Shown here piece after piece: positions 39,830-48,301 of a DNA stretch of 64,000 nucleotides. Under the pieces are notes generated by a model that saw only the letters and a list, made by a program, of their open reading frames with translations, did not search any database and had not been told where the DNA came from. The stretch's first letter is position 1. Every line of letters starts with the position of its first letter. The DNA is taken from positions 1-64,000 of the forward strand of contig NZ_PYGA01000003.1 in assembly GCF_003014485.1 (NCBI RefSeq). Direction: 5' to 3'. Origin of the DNA: Murinocardiopsis flavida (lineage in GTDB: Bacteria; Actinomycetota; Actinomycetes; Streptosporangiales; Streptosporangiaceae). Both the position numbers and the translations under genes were made by a program.

Positions 39830-40465
39830 GTGGCTGTGTACAACCCATCGCGTCCCCCGAACTCGGGGGGACTCGGGCGGTATCCACCGCAGACCCCGCA
39901 GGCGCAGCTCCGCATCACCCACGCCGACCGCGACGCGGCCGCCGACCGGCTCAAGGACGCCTTCGCCGACGGCCAACTCGACCAGGACGAGTTCGAGGAG
40001 CGGCTCAACACCGTCATGGCCGCGAAGGTCGGCGCCGACCTCCAGCCGGTGTTCGGCGACCTCCGGGTCACGGGGGAACCCGCGGCCCCCGAGTCCCGCG
40101 GCGCCCCCGCCGCGGCGCAGCCCACCAGCGACGAACGCACGTGGGCGTTCGGCGGGCACGTCTCCGGCTACTTCACGCTCGCGCTCGGCCCCCTGCTGGT
40201 CCTGATCCTGAAGGGCCGCACCTCCGCGTTCATCCGGCGCCAGGCCATGGAGGCGCTGAACTACCAGATCACCATGATCGCCGCCACGGTGCTCATGACC
40301 GTCGCCTGGATCCTGGTGTTCCCGGTGTTCATCTACATGTTCATGGTGCTGGGCTTCGTCTTCCTGCCGATGCTCGGCGGGCTGGCCGCGCTCATGGGCT
40401 TCGACTGGCGCTACCCGTTCACGTGGCGGCCCGTGCGCGACGACCCCCGTTCCGCCGGCTCCTGA
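39830..40465 (+). CDS. DUF1707 and DUF4870 membrane protein
   Basis: This 211-residue protein has an N-terminal DUF1707 domain (residues about 28-85, LRITHADRDAAADRLKDAFADGQLDQDEFEERL), an Ala/Pro linker, and a C-terminal DUF4870-like region with about three membrane helices (GHVSGYFTLALGPLLVLILKG, MIAATVLMTVAWILVFPVFI and a third). The function is unknown. AAGGAG lies 5 bp before GTG 39830; the GTG six bases earlier falls inside that site. It stands alone, 138 bp after the conservon. Confidence 0.85.
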   Translation: MAVYNPSRPPNSGGLGRYPPQTPQAQLRITHADRDAAADRLKDAFADGQLDQDEFEERLNTVMAAKVGADLQPVFGDLRVTGEPAAPESRGAPAAAQPTSDERTWAFGGHVSGYFTLALGPLLVLILKGRTSAFIRRQAMEALNYQITMIAATVLMTVAWILVFPVFIYMFMVLGFVFLPMLGGLAALMGFDWRYPFTWRPVRDDPRSAGS

Positions 40466-40535
40466 GCGCGCGCCGACCCTCGTCCCTGCGACGGACGGCC
40501 TGAGCGCGCGACGGCCCCGGCCTTGAGAACGACGA

Positions 40536-40563
40536 CGGGCCCCGCCGTGTTCGGCGGGGCCCG
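40536..40563. terminator. Bidirectional terminator
   Basis: A perfect 12-bp stem, CGGGCCCCGCCG (40536-40547) and CGGCGGGGCCCG (40552-40563), has a TGTT loop. It separates the convergent DUF1707/DUF4870 and DUF5324 genes. Confidence 0.8.
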
Positions 40564-40594
40564 ATCGCGCGTCCGGGGATACCGGCGGGCGGCG

Positions 40595-41173
40595 CTACTT
40601 CTTCACGCGGCCGTTGAGGTCCTGCGCGGACTCCTTGGCGCCCTCGGAGGCGATGTCCTTCGCCTCCTTGGCGTCCTCGCGCACCTCCTCGGCCGTGCCG
40701 CGGACCTTGGCCGTGGTCTCCTTGGCCTTCGTGGCGAGCTTGTCGCGGGTCTCGCGGACCTGCTCGCGCGCGTTGTCGAGGTTCTCCTGCCATTCGGCGT
40801 CCTGCGACGCCTGGCGCAGCTTCAGCACCCCGTAGACCGCCGCAGCGCTGAGCGTGACGGCCCCGGCGATGAGCACGGACCGGGGGACGCGGCGCAGGCC
40901 GCGCTTGACCGGAGACGGCTCGACCCGGTGCGCCGCCGCGTTGAGGAGGTCGGCGACGCGGGGGGCGACGGTGTCCTCGACACGCTGTGCGGCCGTTTCG
41001 AGCCGCGGAGCGGTCCACGTACGCGCCTGGTTCAGGCGGGCGGTGGCGTTGTCGCGAGCCTGGTCGGCGTAGGGGCCCAACCGATCGGCCTGCTCGCGTG
41101 CGATCTCCTGCAGACGGGCCAGGGTCGCCTCGGCGTCGATCCCACCCTGACGACGCTTCAACGTGATGGGCAC
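40595..41173 (-). CDS. DUF5324 family protein
   Basis: This 192-residue protein begins with helical segments (EATLARLQEIAREQADRLGPYADQARDNATARLNQ), has one membrane helix (about 98-117, SVLIAGAVTLSAAAVYGVLKL) and ends in a highly charged coiled-coil-like tail (REQVRETRDKLATKAKETTAKVRGTAEEVREDAKEAKD). This matches an actinobacterial family annotated DUF5324, commonly next to a cyclophilin gene as here. The function is unknown; the composition resembles stress-type YtxH or LEA-like proteins. Confidence 0.8.
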   Translation of the reverse strand: MPITLKRRQGGIDAEATLARLQEIAREQADRLGPYADQARDNATARLNQARTWTAPRLETAAQRVEDTVAPRVADLLNAAAHRVEPSPVKRGLRRVPRSVLIAGAVTLSAAAVYGVLKLRQASQDAEWQENLDNAREQVRETRDKLATKAKETTAKVRGTAEEVREDAKEAKDIASEGAKESAQDLNGRVKK

Positions 41174-41443
41174 GTCGACCTCCTTTGCGTTAAGGCTGAT
41201 AAAAGGCCCTCTGCCCGAAAGCGCCGACTCTATGCATGGCGCCGGGCCGTAAGGGGATCAGCGTTTTCGTTATGTTCGCGTGATCTCAAGATACGTCGCT
41301 ATTCGGGTGCAGGGGACACTCTGACACGCTGTACCCCGCTCCGTGCGCACCGGTTGCCCCTGAGTGACGGCGGTGTGCGGTCGGCGCAGGGGCCGGGCCG
41401 GTAACGTTGGCCCGGTAAGCGAATCCAACGGAAAGGCACCCTG

Positions 41444-41968
41444 GTGTCCGACAACGCCCAGCTCTTCGCCCGGCTGAACACCAACAAGGGCCAGATCCTC
41501 GTCCAGCTCTTCGCTGACAAGGCGCCCGAGACGGTCGAGAACTTCGTCGGGCTCGCCGAGGGCACCAAGCAGTGGGTGGACCCCCGTACCGGCGAGAACA
41601 GCAACGCGAAGCTGTACGACGGCACGATCTTCCACCGGGTCATCACGGACTTCATGATCCAGGGCGGCGACCCTCTCGGCAGCGGTCGCGGCGGCCCCGG
41701 CTACAAGTTCAAGGACGAGGTGCGCAACGGCCTCAGCTTCGACCGCCCCTACCTGCTGGCCATGGCGAACTCCGGCCCCAACACCAACGGCTCGCAGTTC
41801 TTCATCACCGTCGGGACCACACACTGGCTGACCGACAAGCACACCATCTTCGGCGAGGTGGCCGAGGGAACCGACGTGGTCGACTCCATCGTTGCCGAGA
41901 AGACCGACCAGATGGACCGCCCGCTCAACGACGTCGTCGTCGAGAGCGTCGAGATCGTGCGCAAGTAG
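41444..41968 (+). CDS. ppiB: Cyclophilin-type peptidyl-prolyl isomerase
   Basis: This 174-residue cytosolic cyclophilin has FHRVITDFMIQGGDPLGSGRGGPGY (catalytic Arg in FHRV), MANSGPNTNGSQFFIT and HTIFGEVAEGTDVVDSI. It catalyses cis-trans isomerisation of Xaa-Pro bonds. It starts at GTG 41444 with GGAAAGG upstream, and is followed after 43 bp by the rhomboid gene, an order conserved in actinobacteria near the pknB locus. Confidence 0.96.
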   Translation: MSDNAQLFARLNTNKGQILVQLFADKAPETVENFVGLAEGTKQWVDPRTGENSNAKLYDGTIFHRVITDFMIQGGDPLGSGRGGPGYKFKDEVRNGLSFDRPYLLAMANSGPNTNGSQFFITVGTTHWLTDKHTIFGEVAEGTDVVDSIVAEKTDQMDRPLNDVVVESVEIVRK

Positions 41969-42011
41969 CACGGGCGCCCACCGCCCCCTCCGCAGGGAAG
42001 CAGGACCAGGA

Positions 42012-42899
42012 ATGAACGCAGCCACCCCTCCCGGGGAGGAGTCCGGCGCGCAGGTGGTGCCCACCTGCTTCCGGCACCCTGACCGCGAGACCTACGTCCG
42101 CTGTACGCGCTGCAACCGGCCCATCTGCCCCGACTGCATGCGCGAGGCGGCGGTGGGCTTCCACTGCGTCGACTGCGTCGCCGAGGGCGGCAGGAGCGTG
42201 CGCCAGGCCCGCACCGTCTTCGGCGGGCGCGTCATCGGCCGGCCCTACGTCAGCTTCACCCTGCTGGGGCTCATGGTCGCCGGGTTCGTCCTGCAACTGG
42301 CCACCGACGGGTCCTCGGGGGCGGGGGCGACCTCCCTGTTCGCAATGTGGGGGCCCGGCGTCTACCACGGCGAGTGGTACCGGCTGGTCACCGCGGCGTT
42401 CCTGCACGGCGGGGTCATGCACCTGCTGTTCAACGGGTACGCGATGTACATCGTCGGCCCCCAGTTGGAGCAGTGGCTGGGGCACGTGCGGTTCGCGGCC
42501 CTGTGGGTCCTCAGCGCCATCGGCGGCTCGGTGCTGACCTACGTGCTCGACCCCGCGCAGTCGTCCGTCGGCGCGTCGGGCGCGGTCTTCGGCCTGTTCG
42601 GCGCGGTGTTCGTCATCGGCCGCAGGCTCCAGCTCGACACACGTTTCATCGTGGCCCTGCTGGCGGTGAACCTGGTGATCACGTTCCTCTTCCCGGCGAT
42701 CTCGTGGACCGCGCACGTCGGCGGGCTGATCACCGGGCTGCTGCTCGGCGCGGCGTACGCCTACCTTCCGCAGGGGGCCGCGAGCGGGCAGCGGGCCGCG
42801 CGCACCCGCACACTGCTGCACACGGCCGTCACGGCCGTGGTGGCGGTGCTGCTGGTGGCGGCGGTCGCGGCGAACACGGCGGCACTCGGGGCGGTCTGA
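42012..42899 (+). CDS. Rhomboid-family intramembrane serine protease with N-terminal zinc finger
   Basis: This 295-residue protein has an N-terminal B-box-like zinc finger (CFRHPDRETYVRCTRCNRPICPDCMREAAVGFHCVDC), then about seven membrane helices. Catalytic Ser lies in GASGAVFGLFG (about residue 195) and His in TAHVGGLITG (about 240); the HGGVMHLLFN loop is also present. It should cut membrane-spanning segments of other proteins. CAGGA precedes ATG 42012. It is the second gene after ppiB and ends just before a strong hairpin. Confidence 0.93.
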   Translation: MNAATPPGEESGAQVVPTCFRHPDRETYVRCTRCNRPICPDCMREAAVGFHCVDCVAEGGRSVRQARTVFGGRVIGRPYVSFTLLGLMVAGFVLQLATDGSSGAGATSLFAMWGPGVYHGEWYRLVTAAFLHGGVMHLLFNGYAMYIVGPQLEQWLGHVRFAALWVLSAIGGSVLTYVLDPAQSSVGASGAVFGLFGAVFVIGRRLQLDTRFIVALLAVNLVITFLFPAISWTAHVGGLITGLLLGAAYAYLPQGAASGQRAARTRTLLHTAVTAVVAVLLVAAVAANTAALGAV

Positions 42900-42916
42900 C
42901 ACCGCTCCGACACGGC

Positions 42917-42960
42917 GCAGTGAAGGGCGGGCGCCCCCAGGGGCGCCCGCCCTTCACTGC
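42917..42960. terminator. Perfect 21-bp hairpin terminator
   Basis: The left arm (42917-42937) and right arm (42940-42960) are exact reverse complements of 21 bases with a 2-nt loop (CA). It lies 17 bp after the rhomboid gene. With no T tract it is the actinobacterial type and could block transcription from both sides. Confidence 0.85.
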
Positions 42961-43026
42961 GACTGGAGGCGGCCGGGTGCCGATCCGCGCCGGAGTCGGA
43001 CATGTCGAACAGAGTCACCCACAACC

Positions 43027-43069
43027 TGTGGATAACTCTGTGGACAACCAGGTGATTGATTGTGGATAA
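43027..43069. promoter_or_regulatory. Cluster of three DnaA boxes
   Basis: TGTGGATAA (43027-43035), TGTGGACAA (43039-43047) and TGTGGATAA (43061-43069) are the reverse complements of TTATCCACA and TTGTCCACA, the consensus DnaA boxes; the middle one is the preferred actinobacterial form. All face the same way. They lie between the rhomboid terminator and the end of crgA, in a locally AT-richer gap. No dnaA or dnaN is adjacent, so this looks like an accessory DnaA-binding site, not oriC itself. Confidence 0.65.
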
Positions 43070-43133
43070 CTTGTGAATATCCGTAGTGACCTGCGGAAAC
43101 CCTGCGGAATCGGGCGGAGTCACCCTGTGGGCA

Positions 43134-43388
43134 TCAATGCCAGCGGGTCGACAGGCCGATGCAGATGATGATCCCGCTGAAGCCGACGGCGAGGTTCCAG
43201 TTGCCGAGGTCCCGCATGTAGGGGACCGAGCCGCCGGCGACGTAGTACACCGCGATCCACAAGATGCCGAGGATGCCGAAGGTGAGCATGGTCGGAGCCA
43301 GCCAGCGCGGACTGACCTTCGGCTTTTGGGCGGAGGGAGGCGGCGTGTAGACCGCCTTCTTCTTGCGATCGTTGCGGGACTTGGGCAC
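43134..43388 (-). CDS. crgA: Cell division protein CrgA
   Basis: This 84-residue protein has a basic N-terminus (PKSRNDRKKKAVYTPPP) and two membrane helices (about 31-52 and 64-82, AVGFSGIIICIGLSTRWH at the end), the standard CrgA layout. CrgA works at the septum by interacting with FtsZ-ring and peptidoglycan synthesis proteins. Its location beside pknB-pknA-pbpA-rodA is conserved in actinobacteria. Confidence 0.95.
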   Translation of the reverse strand: MPKSRNDRKKKAVYTPPPSAQKPKVSPRWLAPTMLTFGILGILWIAVYYVAGGSVPYMRDLGNWNLAVGFSGIIICIGLSTRWH

Positions 43389-43491
43389 GGTCGCTGCTCC
43401 AAAACGAATGGGCTGGGCTTTTTGCGGGTGAGTGATTCAGTCTATCCCTCTGCGCGGGCCGACGGGACTGCGTGCGTCCCGCGGCCCGCCG

Positions 43492-43521
43492 CCGTGAGGG
43501 CGCCGTGCGGCGCCCCCACGG
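43492..43521. terminator. Terminator of the pknB operon
   Basis: CCGTG-A-GGGCGCC (43492-43504) pairs with GGCGCCC-CACGG (43509-43521) around GTGC. It begins 7 bp beyond the pknB stop on the minus strand. Confidence 0.7.
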
Positions 43522-43527
43522 CAGGGG

Positions 43528-45306
43528 TCAATCGCGTCGGCCGGGGTCGGTGCTCCACGGGAAGTCGGGCGGGTCGACGCCGCCGCCGGGGTCGTCGGGC
43601 GGGATGCTCGGCGATGTGGGCGGCGGTTCCGGCGACTCCTCTTCCTCCGGCTCCTTGGCGAGGGTCACCGTCACCTTGGAGTCGGGGTCGACCTCCGTGC
43701 CGCCGCGCGGGTTCTGCTCGAAGGCGGTGCCCGGTTCGACGTCGCCGTTCTCGGCCTCCGAGAACTCGGGCTTGAGCCCCGCGGCGGTGATGGCCTGCTC
43801 GGCCTGGTCCTTGGCCATGTTGGTGACGTCGGGCACCGTGGACTTCTCCGCGGCCTTGGCGATCACCAGCTTGACCGTGGAGCCCTTCTTCACCGACGAG
43901 CCGGGGGTGGGGTCGGACGACAGCACCTCGCCCGGCGGGCGGTCGCTCTCCTTCGACTCGACCGCGCCGGCGGACAGGCCGGCGTCGCTCAGTTCGGTGT
44001 TGGCGTCGCTCTGCGACATGCCGACGATCTCGGGCACCTTCACCTTGCCGCTGCCGGCGGAGACCACGAGCGTGATCGTGTCGCCCTCCTCGGCGCCGCT
44101 GCCCTCGCCGGGACTGGTCTCGATGACCTTGCCCGCGGCGACGTCGTCGCTCTGCTCCTTCTCCTCGTCGGTGTTCTTGAAGCCGGAGTCGGAGAGGGTC
44201 TTCTTGGCGTCGGCCACCGACTGCCCAGCGACATCGGGCACCGTGAGCTCGTCGGTCCCCGAGCGCATGAACAGCCAGCCCACGAGGATCAGGGACGCGA
44301 GGACCGCGACGGCGAGGGCGATCCACGCGGCGGTCTTCGCGCCGTTGCCGCGGCGGTCGTAGTCGTCGTAATCGTCGTAGTCGTCATCGCGGTTCACCGG
44401 GGGCAGCGCGGTGGTCGCCCCGCCCGCGGCGACGGCCGGCGCCACCATGGTGGACGCTGCCGTGGGCATGCCGTGCAGGCCCCGCTGAAGGTCCTCGCGC
44501 ATCTCCTCGGCGCTCTGGTACCGGTGCTCGCGGTCCTTCGTCATGGCGCGCAGCACGATCGACTCGATCCACGCCGGGACCTCGGGGTCGACCTGGGACG
44601 GCGGCACCGGGTCCTCGCGCACATGCTGGTAGGCGATCGACACGGGGGAGTCGCCGGTGAACGGCGGGCCGCCGGTCAGCAGTTCGTAGAGCACGCACCC
44701 GGTGGAGTAGATGTCACTGCGGGGGTCGACGCGCTCGCCGCGCGCCTGCTCGGGCGACAGGTACTGCGCGGTGCCGATGACCTGCGAGGTCTGGGTCATC
44801 GTCGCCTGGTTGTCGTTCATCGACCGCGCGATGCCGAAGTCCATGACCTTGACCTCGGCCTGCCGGGTCAGCATGACGTTCGCCGGCTTGATGTCGCGGT
44901 GCACGATGCCGTTGCGGTGGCTGTACTCCAGCGCGCGCAGGATGCCGTCGGTGATCTCGGCGGTCCGCTCGGGGAGCAGGCGGCGGTCGTCGTCGAGCAG
45001 TTCCTTGAGGGTCCGGCCGTCGACGTACTCCATGATGATGAACGGGATCGACACGCCGTCGACCATGTCCTCGCCGGTGTCGTACACGGCGATGATCGAG
45101 GGGTGGTTCAACGAGGCCGCCGACTGCGCCTCGCGCCTGAATCGCGCTTGGAACGTGTGATCGCGGGCCAGGTCGTGGCGCAGTGTCTTGACCGCCACAA
45201 GGCGGTCGAGGCGGAGGTCGCGCGCGCGGTGGACCTCGGCCATGCCACCGCGCCCGACGACTACGTCGAGTTCGTAGCGGCCGCCGAGTAGCCGTGGCTG
45301 TGACAT
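43528..45306 (-). CDS. pknB: Ser/Thr protein kinase PknB with three PASTA domains
   Basis: This 592-residue receptor kinase has a kinase domain at about 12-270 (GRGGMAEV, VAVKTL, HRDIKPANVML, DFGIARS, GTAQYLSPEQA). The juxtamembrane segment has a DDDYDDYDDYD run, the membrane helix is at about 320-342, and three PASTA repeats follow (LTVPDVAGQS, VKVPEIVGMS and STVPDVTNMA starts), then a Pro-rich tail. It senses muropeptides and controls elongation and division. ATG 45306 (MSQPRLLGG) is preferred over 45327. It is the last gene of the fhaA-to-pknB strand block. Confidence 0.95.
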   Translation of the reverse strand: MSQPRLLGGRYELDVVVGRGGMAEVHRARDLRLDRLVAVKTLRHDLARDHTFQARFRREAQSAASLNHPSIIAVYDTGEDMVDGVSIPFIIMEYVDGRTLKELLDDDRRLLPERTAEITDGILRALEYSHRNGIVHRDIKPANVMLTRQAEVKVMDFGIARSMNDNQATMTQTSQVIGTAQYLSPEQARGERVDPRSDIYSTGCVLYELLTGGPPFTGDSPVSIAYQHVREDPVPPSQVDPEVPAWIESIVLRAMTKDREHRYQSAEEMREDLQRGLHGMPTAASTMVAPAVAAGGATTALPPVNRDDDYDDYDDYDRRGNGAKTAAWIALAVAVLASLILVGWLFMRSGTDELTVPDVAGQSVADAKKTLSDSGFKNTDEEKEQSDDVAAGKVIETSPGEGSGAEEGDTITLVVSAGSGKVKVPEIVGMSQSDANTELSDAGLSAGAVESKESDRPPGEVLSSDPTPGSSVKKGSTVKLVIAKAAEKSTVPDVTNMAKDQAEQAITAAGLKPEFSEAENGDVEPGTAFEQNPRGGTEVDPDSKVTVTLAKEPEEEESPEPPPTSPSIPPDDPGGGVDPPDFPWSTDPGRRD

Positions 45307-45359
45307 GTCGTGAACTGTTCCTCGCATCTCAACCGGGACGGTGCGGATTCACCGTCGCC

Positions 45360-46859
45360 TCAACGGACGATGGGCTGCGTCCTGCCGCCGCCGGCTTCGG
45401 GGTCGGGCGGGCCGTTGCCGTTGTTGTCCTCTCCGGGCGGCGGGGTCTGGCCGCCTTCGCCTCCGTCGCCGCCGCCCCCGTCGTCGGTGGGCTCCGGCGG
45501 ATCGGGTGTGTCGGGCGGCTCGGTGGTGGTCTCGGTGTCCGTCGGCTCGGGTTCGTGGGTCTGTTCCGGCGGGTCCGGGTTCTCGGGCTGCTGCGCCGGA
45601 GGGTCGTCGGCCTCGGTTTCCTGGCCGCCGTCCGGTGTGGGGCTGGGGCTGGGACTGGGGGACTTGGTGGGTGTCTCGACGCCGGCCTTGCGTCCGTTGT
45701 CGCCCTGGCCTTCCCAGAGCTGCGCCGCCAGCACCACGCCGGCCACCACAACGGCGACGGCCGCGATCGCAGCGAGGACCACGGGCAGTCGCGCTCTGCG
45801 GTCGGAACCGGAGGAGAGCCTATCGGAGGAACCGGTGCCGCCCCCAGTGCCGTCGGCGGCGCGCGCCCCTTGGACCGCGCTGGGGTCGACGGCGTCGGGG
45901 CGCGTGCTGGGCGAACCGCCGTCGGCCATGCCGGCGACCATGGTCTGGTCGAGGTCGGCGATGTTCATGGCGGTGGTCGCGCCGCTCAGCACCGGCCCCT
46001 GGCCGGTGCGCAGGTGGTGCGCCAGCTGGGCGACCTCGGCCGCCGAGCCGGGGCGGTCCTCCGGGCTCTTCTCCAGCATGCGCTCCACGAGGTCGCGCAC
46101 CTGCGCCGGGACGTGATCGGGCAGCGGCGGCGGGGGCTCCCTGGTGTGCGCGAGGGCGAGCGCCAGCGGGGTGTCGGAGGTGAACGGCGGGCGCCCGGCG
46201 AGGCACTCGTAGCCCACGACACCGAGCGAGTAGACGTCCGAGGTGTGCGACGCCGGGCGGCCCGATGCCTGCTCCGGCGAGATGTACTGCGCGGTGCCCA
46301 TGACCATGCCGGTCTGGGTGAGGGTCACCGACTCGTTGCCGCGCGCGATGCCGAAGTCGGTCAGCTTGACCGTGCCCTCTTCGGTGACCAGCAGGTTGCC
46401 CGGCTTGATGTCGCGGTGGACGACGCCGCGCGCGTGCGCGGCCGCCAATGCCCCGGCCGCCTGCTCGATGATGTGCAGGGCGACGCCGGGTTCGAGCCCG
46501 TCGGGGCTGCGCTTGAGGATCGACGACAGCGGCTCGCCGACCACCAGCTCCATGACGAGGAACGCGTGCCGGTCCTGCTCGCCGAAGTCGTACACCTGCG
46601 CGACGCCGGGGTGCGCGAGGCCGGCGGTGATGCGCGCCTCGGCGCGGAACCGCTCGCGCGAGACGGTGTCGGCCATCTGCGCGGGATGCAGCATCTTCAC
46701 GGCGACGGGGCGGTTGAGGAGAATGTCGGTCGCCCGCCACACCTCGCCCATGCCACCCGCGCCGATCTGCTCATCGAGCTGATAGCGGCCGCTGAGCACG
46801 GTGCCGGTGAGGTCGCCGGGGCCCGAGGGCCCCGCGCCCGCGGCGTCGTTCTCGCTCAC
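45360..46859 (-). CDS. pknA: Ser/Thr protein kinase PknA-like
   Basis: This 499-residue kinase has its catalytic domain at about 24-285 (IGAGGMGEVWRA, VAVKML, HRDIKPGNLLV, DFGIARG, GTAQYISPEQASG), a membrane helix at about 355-378 (LPVVLAAIAAVAVVVAGVVLAA), and a long Pro/Glu/Asp/Gly-rich extracellular tail with no PASTA domain. It phosphorylates division and wall-synthesis proteins. It overlaps pbpA by 4 bp (ATGA). In mycobacteria PknA acts upstream of PknB. Confidence 0.93.
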   Translation of the reverse strand: MSENDAAGAGPSGPGDLTGTVLSGRYQLDEQIGAGGMGEVWRATDILLNRPVAVKMLHPAQMADTVSRERFRAEARITAGLAHPGVAQVYDFGEQDRHAFLVMELVVGEPLSSILKRSPDGLEPGVALHIIEQAAGALAAAHARGVVHRDIKPGNLLVTEEGTVKLTDFGIARGNESVTLTQTGMVMGTAQYISPEQASGRPASHTSDVYSLGVVGYECLAGRPPFTSDTPLALALAHTREPPPPLPDHVPAQVRDLVERMLEKSPEDRPGSAAEVAQLAHHLRTGQGPVLSGATTAMNIADLDQTMVAGMADGGSPSTRPDAVDPSAVQGARAADGTGGGTGSSDRLSSGSDRRARLPVVLAAIAAVAVVVAGVVLAAQLWEGQGDNGRKAGVETPTKSPSPSPSPTPDGGQETEADDPPAQQPENPDPPEQTHEPEPTDTETTTEPPDTPDPPEPTDDGGGGDGGEGGQTPPPGEDNNGNGPPDPEAGGGRTQPIVR

Positions 46860-48301
46860 TGGGTGATCACTGCCTCCATCATCGACTTCGCGATCGGCGC
46901 GGCGACCTCGCCGCCGCTGGCGTTGCCGTTCTCGACGACCACGGCGACGGCGACCTGGGGGTCGTCGGCCGGCGCGAAGGAAATGAACCAGTTGTGGCTG
47001 TTCGCGCCTTCGCCGGTCTCGGCGGTGCCGGTCTTGCCTGCGACCTGCATGCCGGGGATCTTCGCGTTCGGCCCGGACGCGTCGGCGCCCTCGGTGACCC
47101 CGATCATCATTTCCTTGAGCGAATCGGCCGTGCCGGAACTCACGGCGCTGGTGAGGGTCTCACCGCCGCCCTTCTCGATCCGCGACAGGTCGGGGGCCTT
47201 GGCCTCCTCGACAAGGTAGGGCTTCATGACGTCGCCGCCGTTGGCGACGGCGCCGGCGACCATGGCCATTTGCAGCGGGGTGGCGCGGACGTCGAACTGC
47301 CCGATGCCGGTCTGGCCGAGCTGCGAACCGTTCAGACCCGTAGGGTACTTGCTCGTGGCGATGTCGGTGGGGATCTTCAGGCCAGGGGTGTTGAACCCGA
47401 ACTTCTTGGCCTGCTCCTCCATCTTGCCCTCGCCGAGCGAGATGGCCCAGTTGGCCATGGAGGTGTTGCAGGACATCTCGATGGAGTGCGACAGCGTGTC
47501 GGGCGAGCCGCCGTTGCAGGAGCCGCCGCCGGCGTTGGGCAGCGTGCCGCCCTGGGGCAGCGTGAGCTCGTCGGGGGCCTCTTGGGTGCTGTCGGGGCTC
47601 GCGCCGTTCTCCAGCGCTGCGGCGGCGGTCACGATCTTGAAGGTCGAGCCGGGGAAGTAGGTCTCGCTGAACGCCCGGTTGACCATGGGGCGGCTCTCGT
47701 CCTTCTCCAGCCGCTCGAAGTTCGCCGCGCGCTCCTTGTCGTTGGTGACGCTGGAGATGTCGCTGGGGTCGTAGGACGGCAGCGACGCCGAGGCGAGGAC
47801 GGCGCCGGTCGTGGGGTCGAGTGCGACCGCCGCGCCGCGCTTGCCGGTGGCGCCGAGGCCGTCGATGGCCGCCTGCTGCGCCTTGGGCTGGATGGTGAGC
47901 TCCAGGCTCGCGCCCTGCTGCTCCTTGCCGGTGAGCATGTCGAGGAAGTTGCGCACGACGAGGCGGTCGTCGCTGCCGTTCAGCAGCGCGTTGTCGGCCT
48001 TCTCCAGGCCGGTGGCGCCGATGGGGGTGAACGCGCCGGTGACGTGGCCGTAGTTCTGGCCGTTCTCGTAGTGGCGCTGGTACTTGTCGTCGTTCTTGAT
48101 CTTCTTGGAGTACGCGACCTTCTCGCCGCCGATGATGATCGGCCCGCGGGGCTGGACCATGCGGTCGGCGAACTGCCGGGCGTTGAACGGGTGGGTCTGG
48201 AGGTCCTCGGCCTGGATGGCCTGGATGTAGGTGACGTTGAGCAGCAGCACGCCGAACAGCGCCATGGCGAAGACGGCGAGGCGGCGGATCGGCTTGTTCA
48301 T
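46856..48301 (-). CDS. pbpA: Penicillin-binding protein PbpA (class B transpeptidase)
   Basis: This 481-residue protein has a single N-terminal membrane anchor (about 8-28, LAVFAMALFGVLLLNVTYI). Its transpeptidase domain has SxxK in PGSTFKIVTA (about residue 220), SxN in MSCNTSMANWA and KTG in GKTGTAETGEG. It cross-links peptidoglycan with the RodA polymerase encoded by the adjacent gene. It overlaps rodA and pknA at both ends by 4 bp. Length and motifs are complete. Confidence 0.96.
   Translation of the reverse strand: MNKPIRRLAVFAMALFGVLLLNVTYIQAIQAEDLQTHPFNARQFADRMVQPRGPIIIGGEKVAYSKKIKNDDKYQRHYENGQNYGHVTGAFTPIGATGLEKADNALLNGSDDRLVVRNFLDMLTGKEQQGASLELTIQPKAQQAAIDGLGATGKRGAAVALDPTTGAVLASASLPSYDPSDISSVTNDKERAANFERLEKDESRPMVNRAFSETYFPGSTFKIVTAAAALENGASPDSTQEAPDELTLPQGGTLPNAGGGSCNGGSPDTLSHSIEMSCNTSMANWAISLGEGKMEEQAKKFGFNTPGLKIPTDIATSKYPTGLNGSQLGQTGIGQFDVRATPLQMAMVAGAVANGGDVMKPYLVEEAKAPDLSRIEKGGGETLTSAVSSGTADSLKEMMIGVTEGADASGPNAKIPGMQVAGKTGTAETGEGANSHNWFISFAPADDPQVAVAVVVENGNASGGEVAAPIAKSMMEAVITQ

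Noticed and set aside
43027-43069. Chromosomal oriC
   Set aside because: Only three DnaA boxes and no dnaA, dnaN or long AT-rich unwinding region; actinobacterial oriC lies between dnaA and dnaN with many boxes.
44365-44400. Short tandem repeat as a CRISPR or regulatory repeat
   Set aside because: The GTC/GTA repeats encode the Asp/Tyr linker of PknB; there are no spacers.
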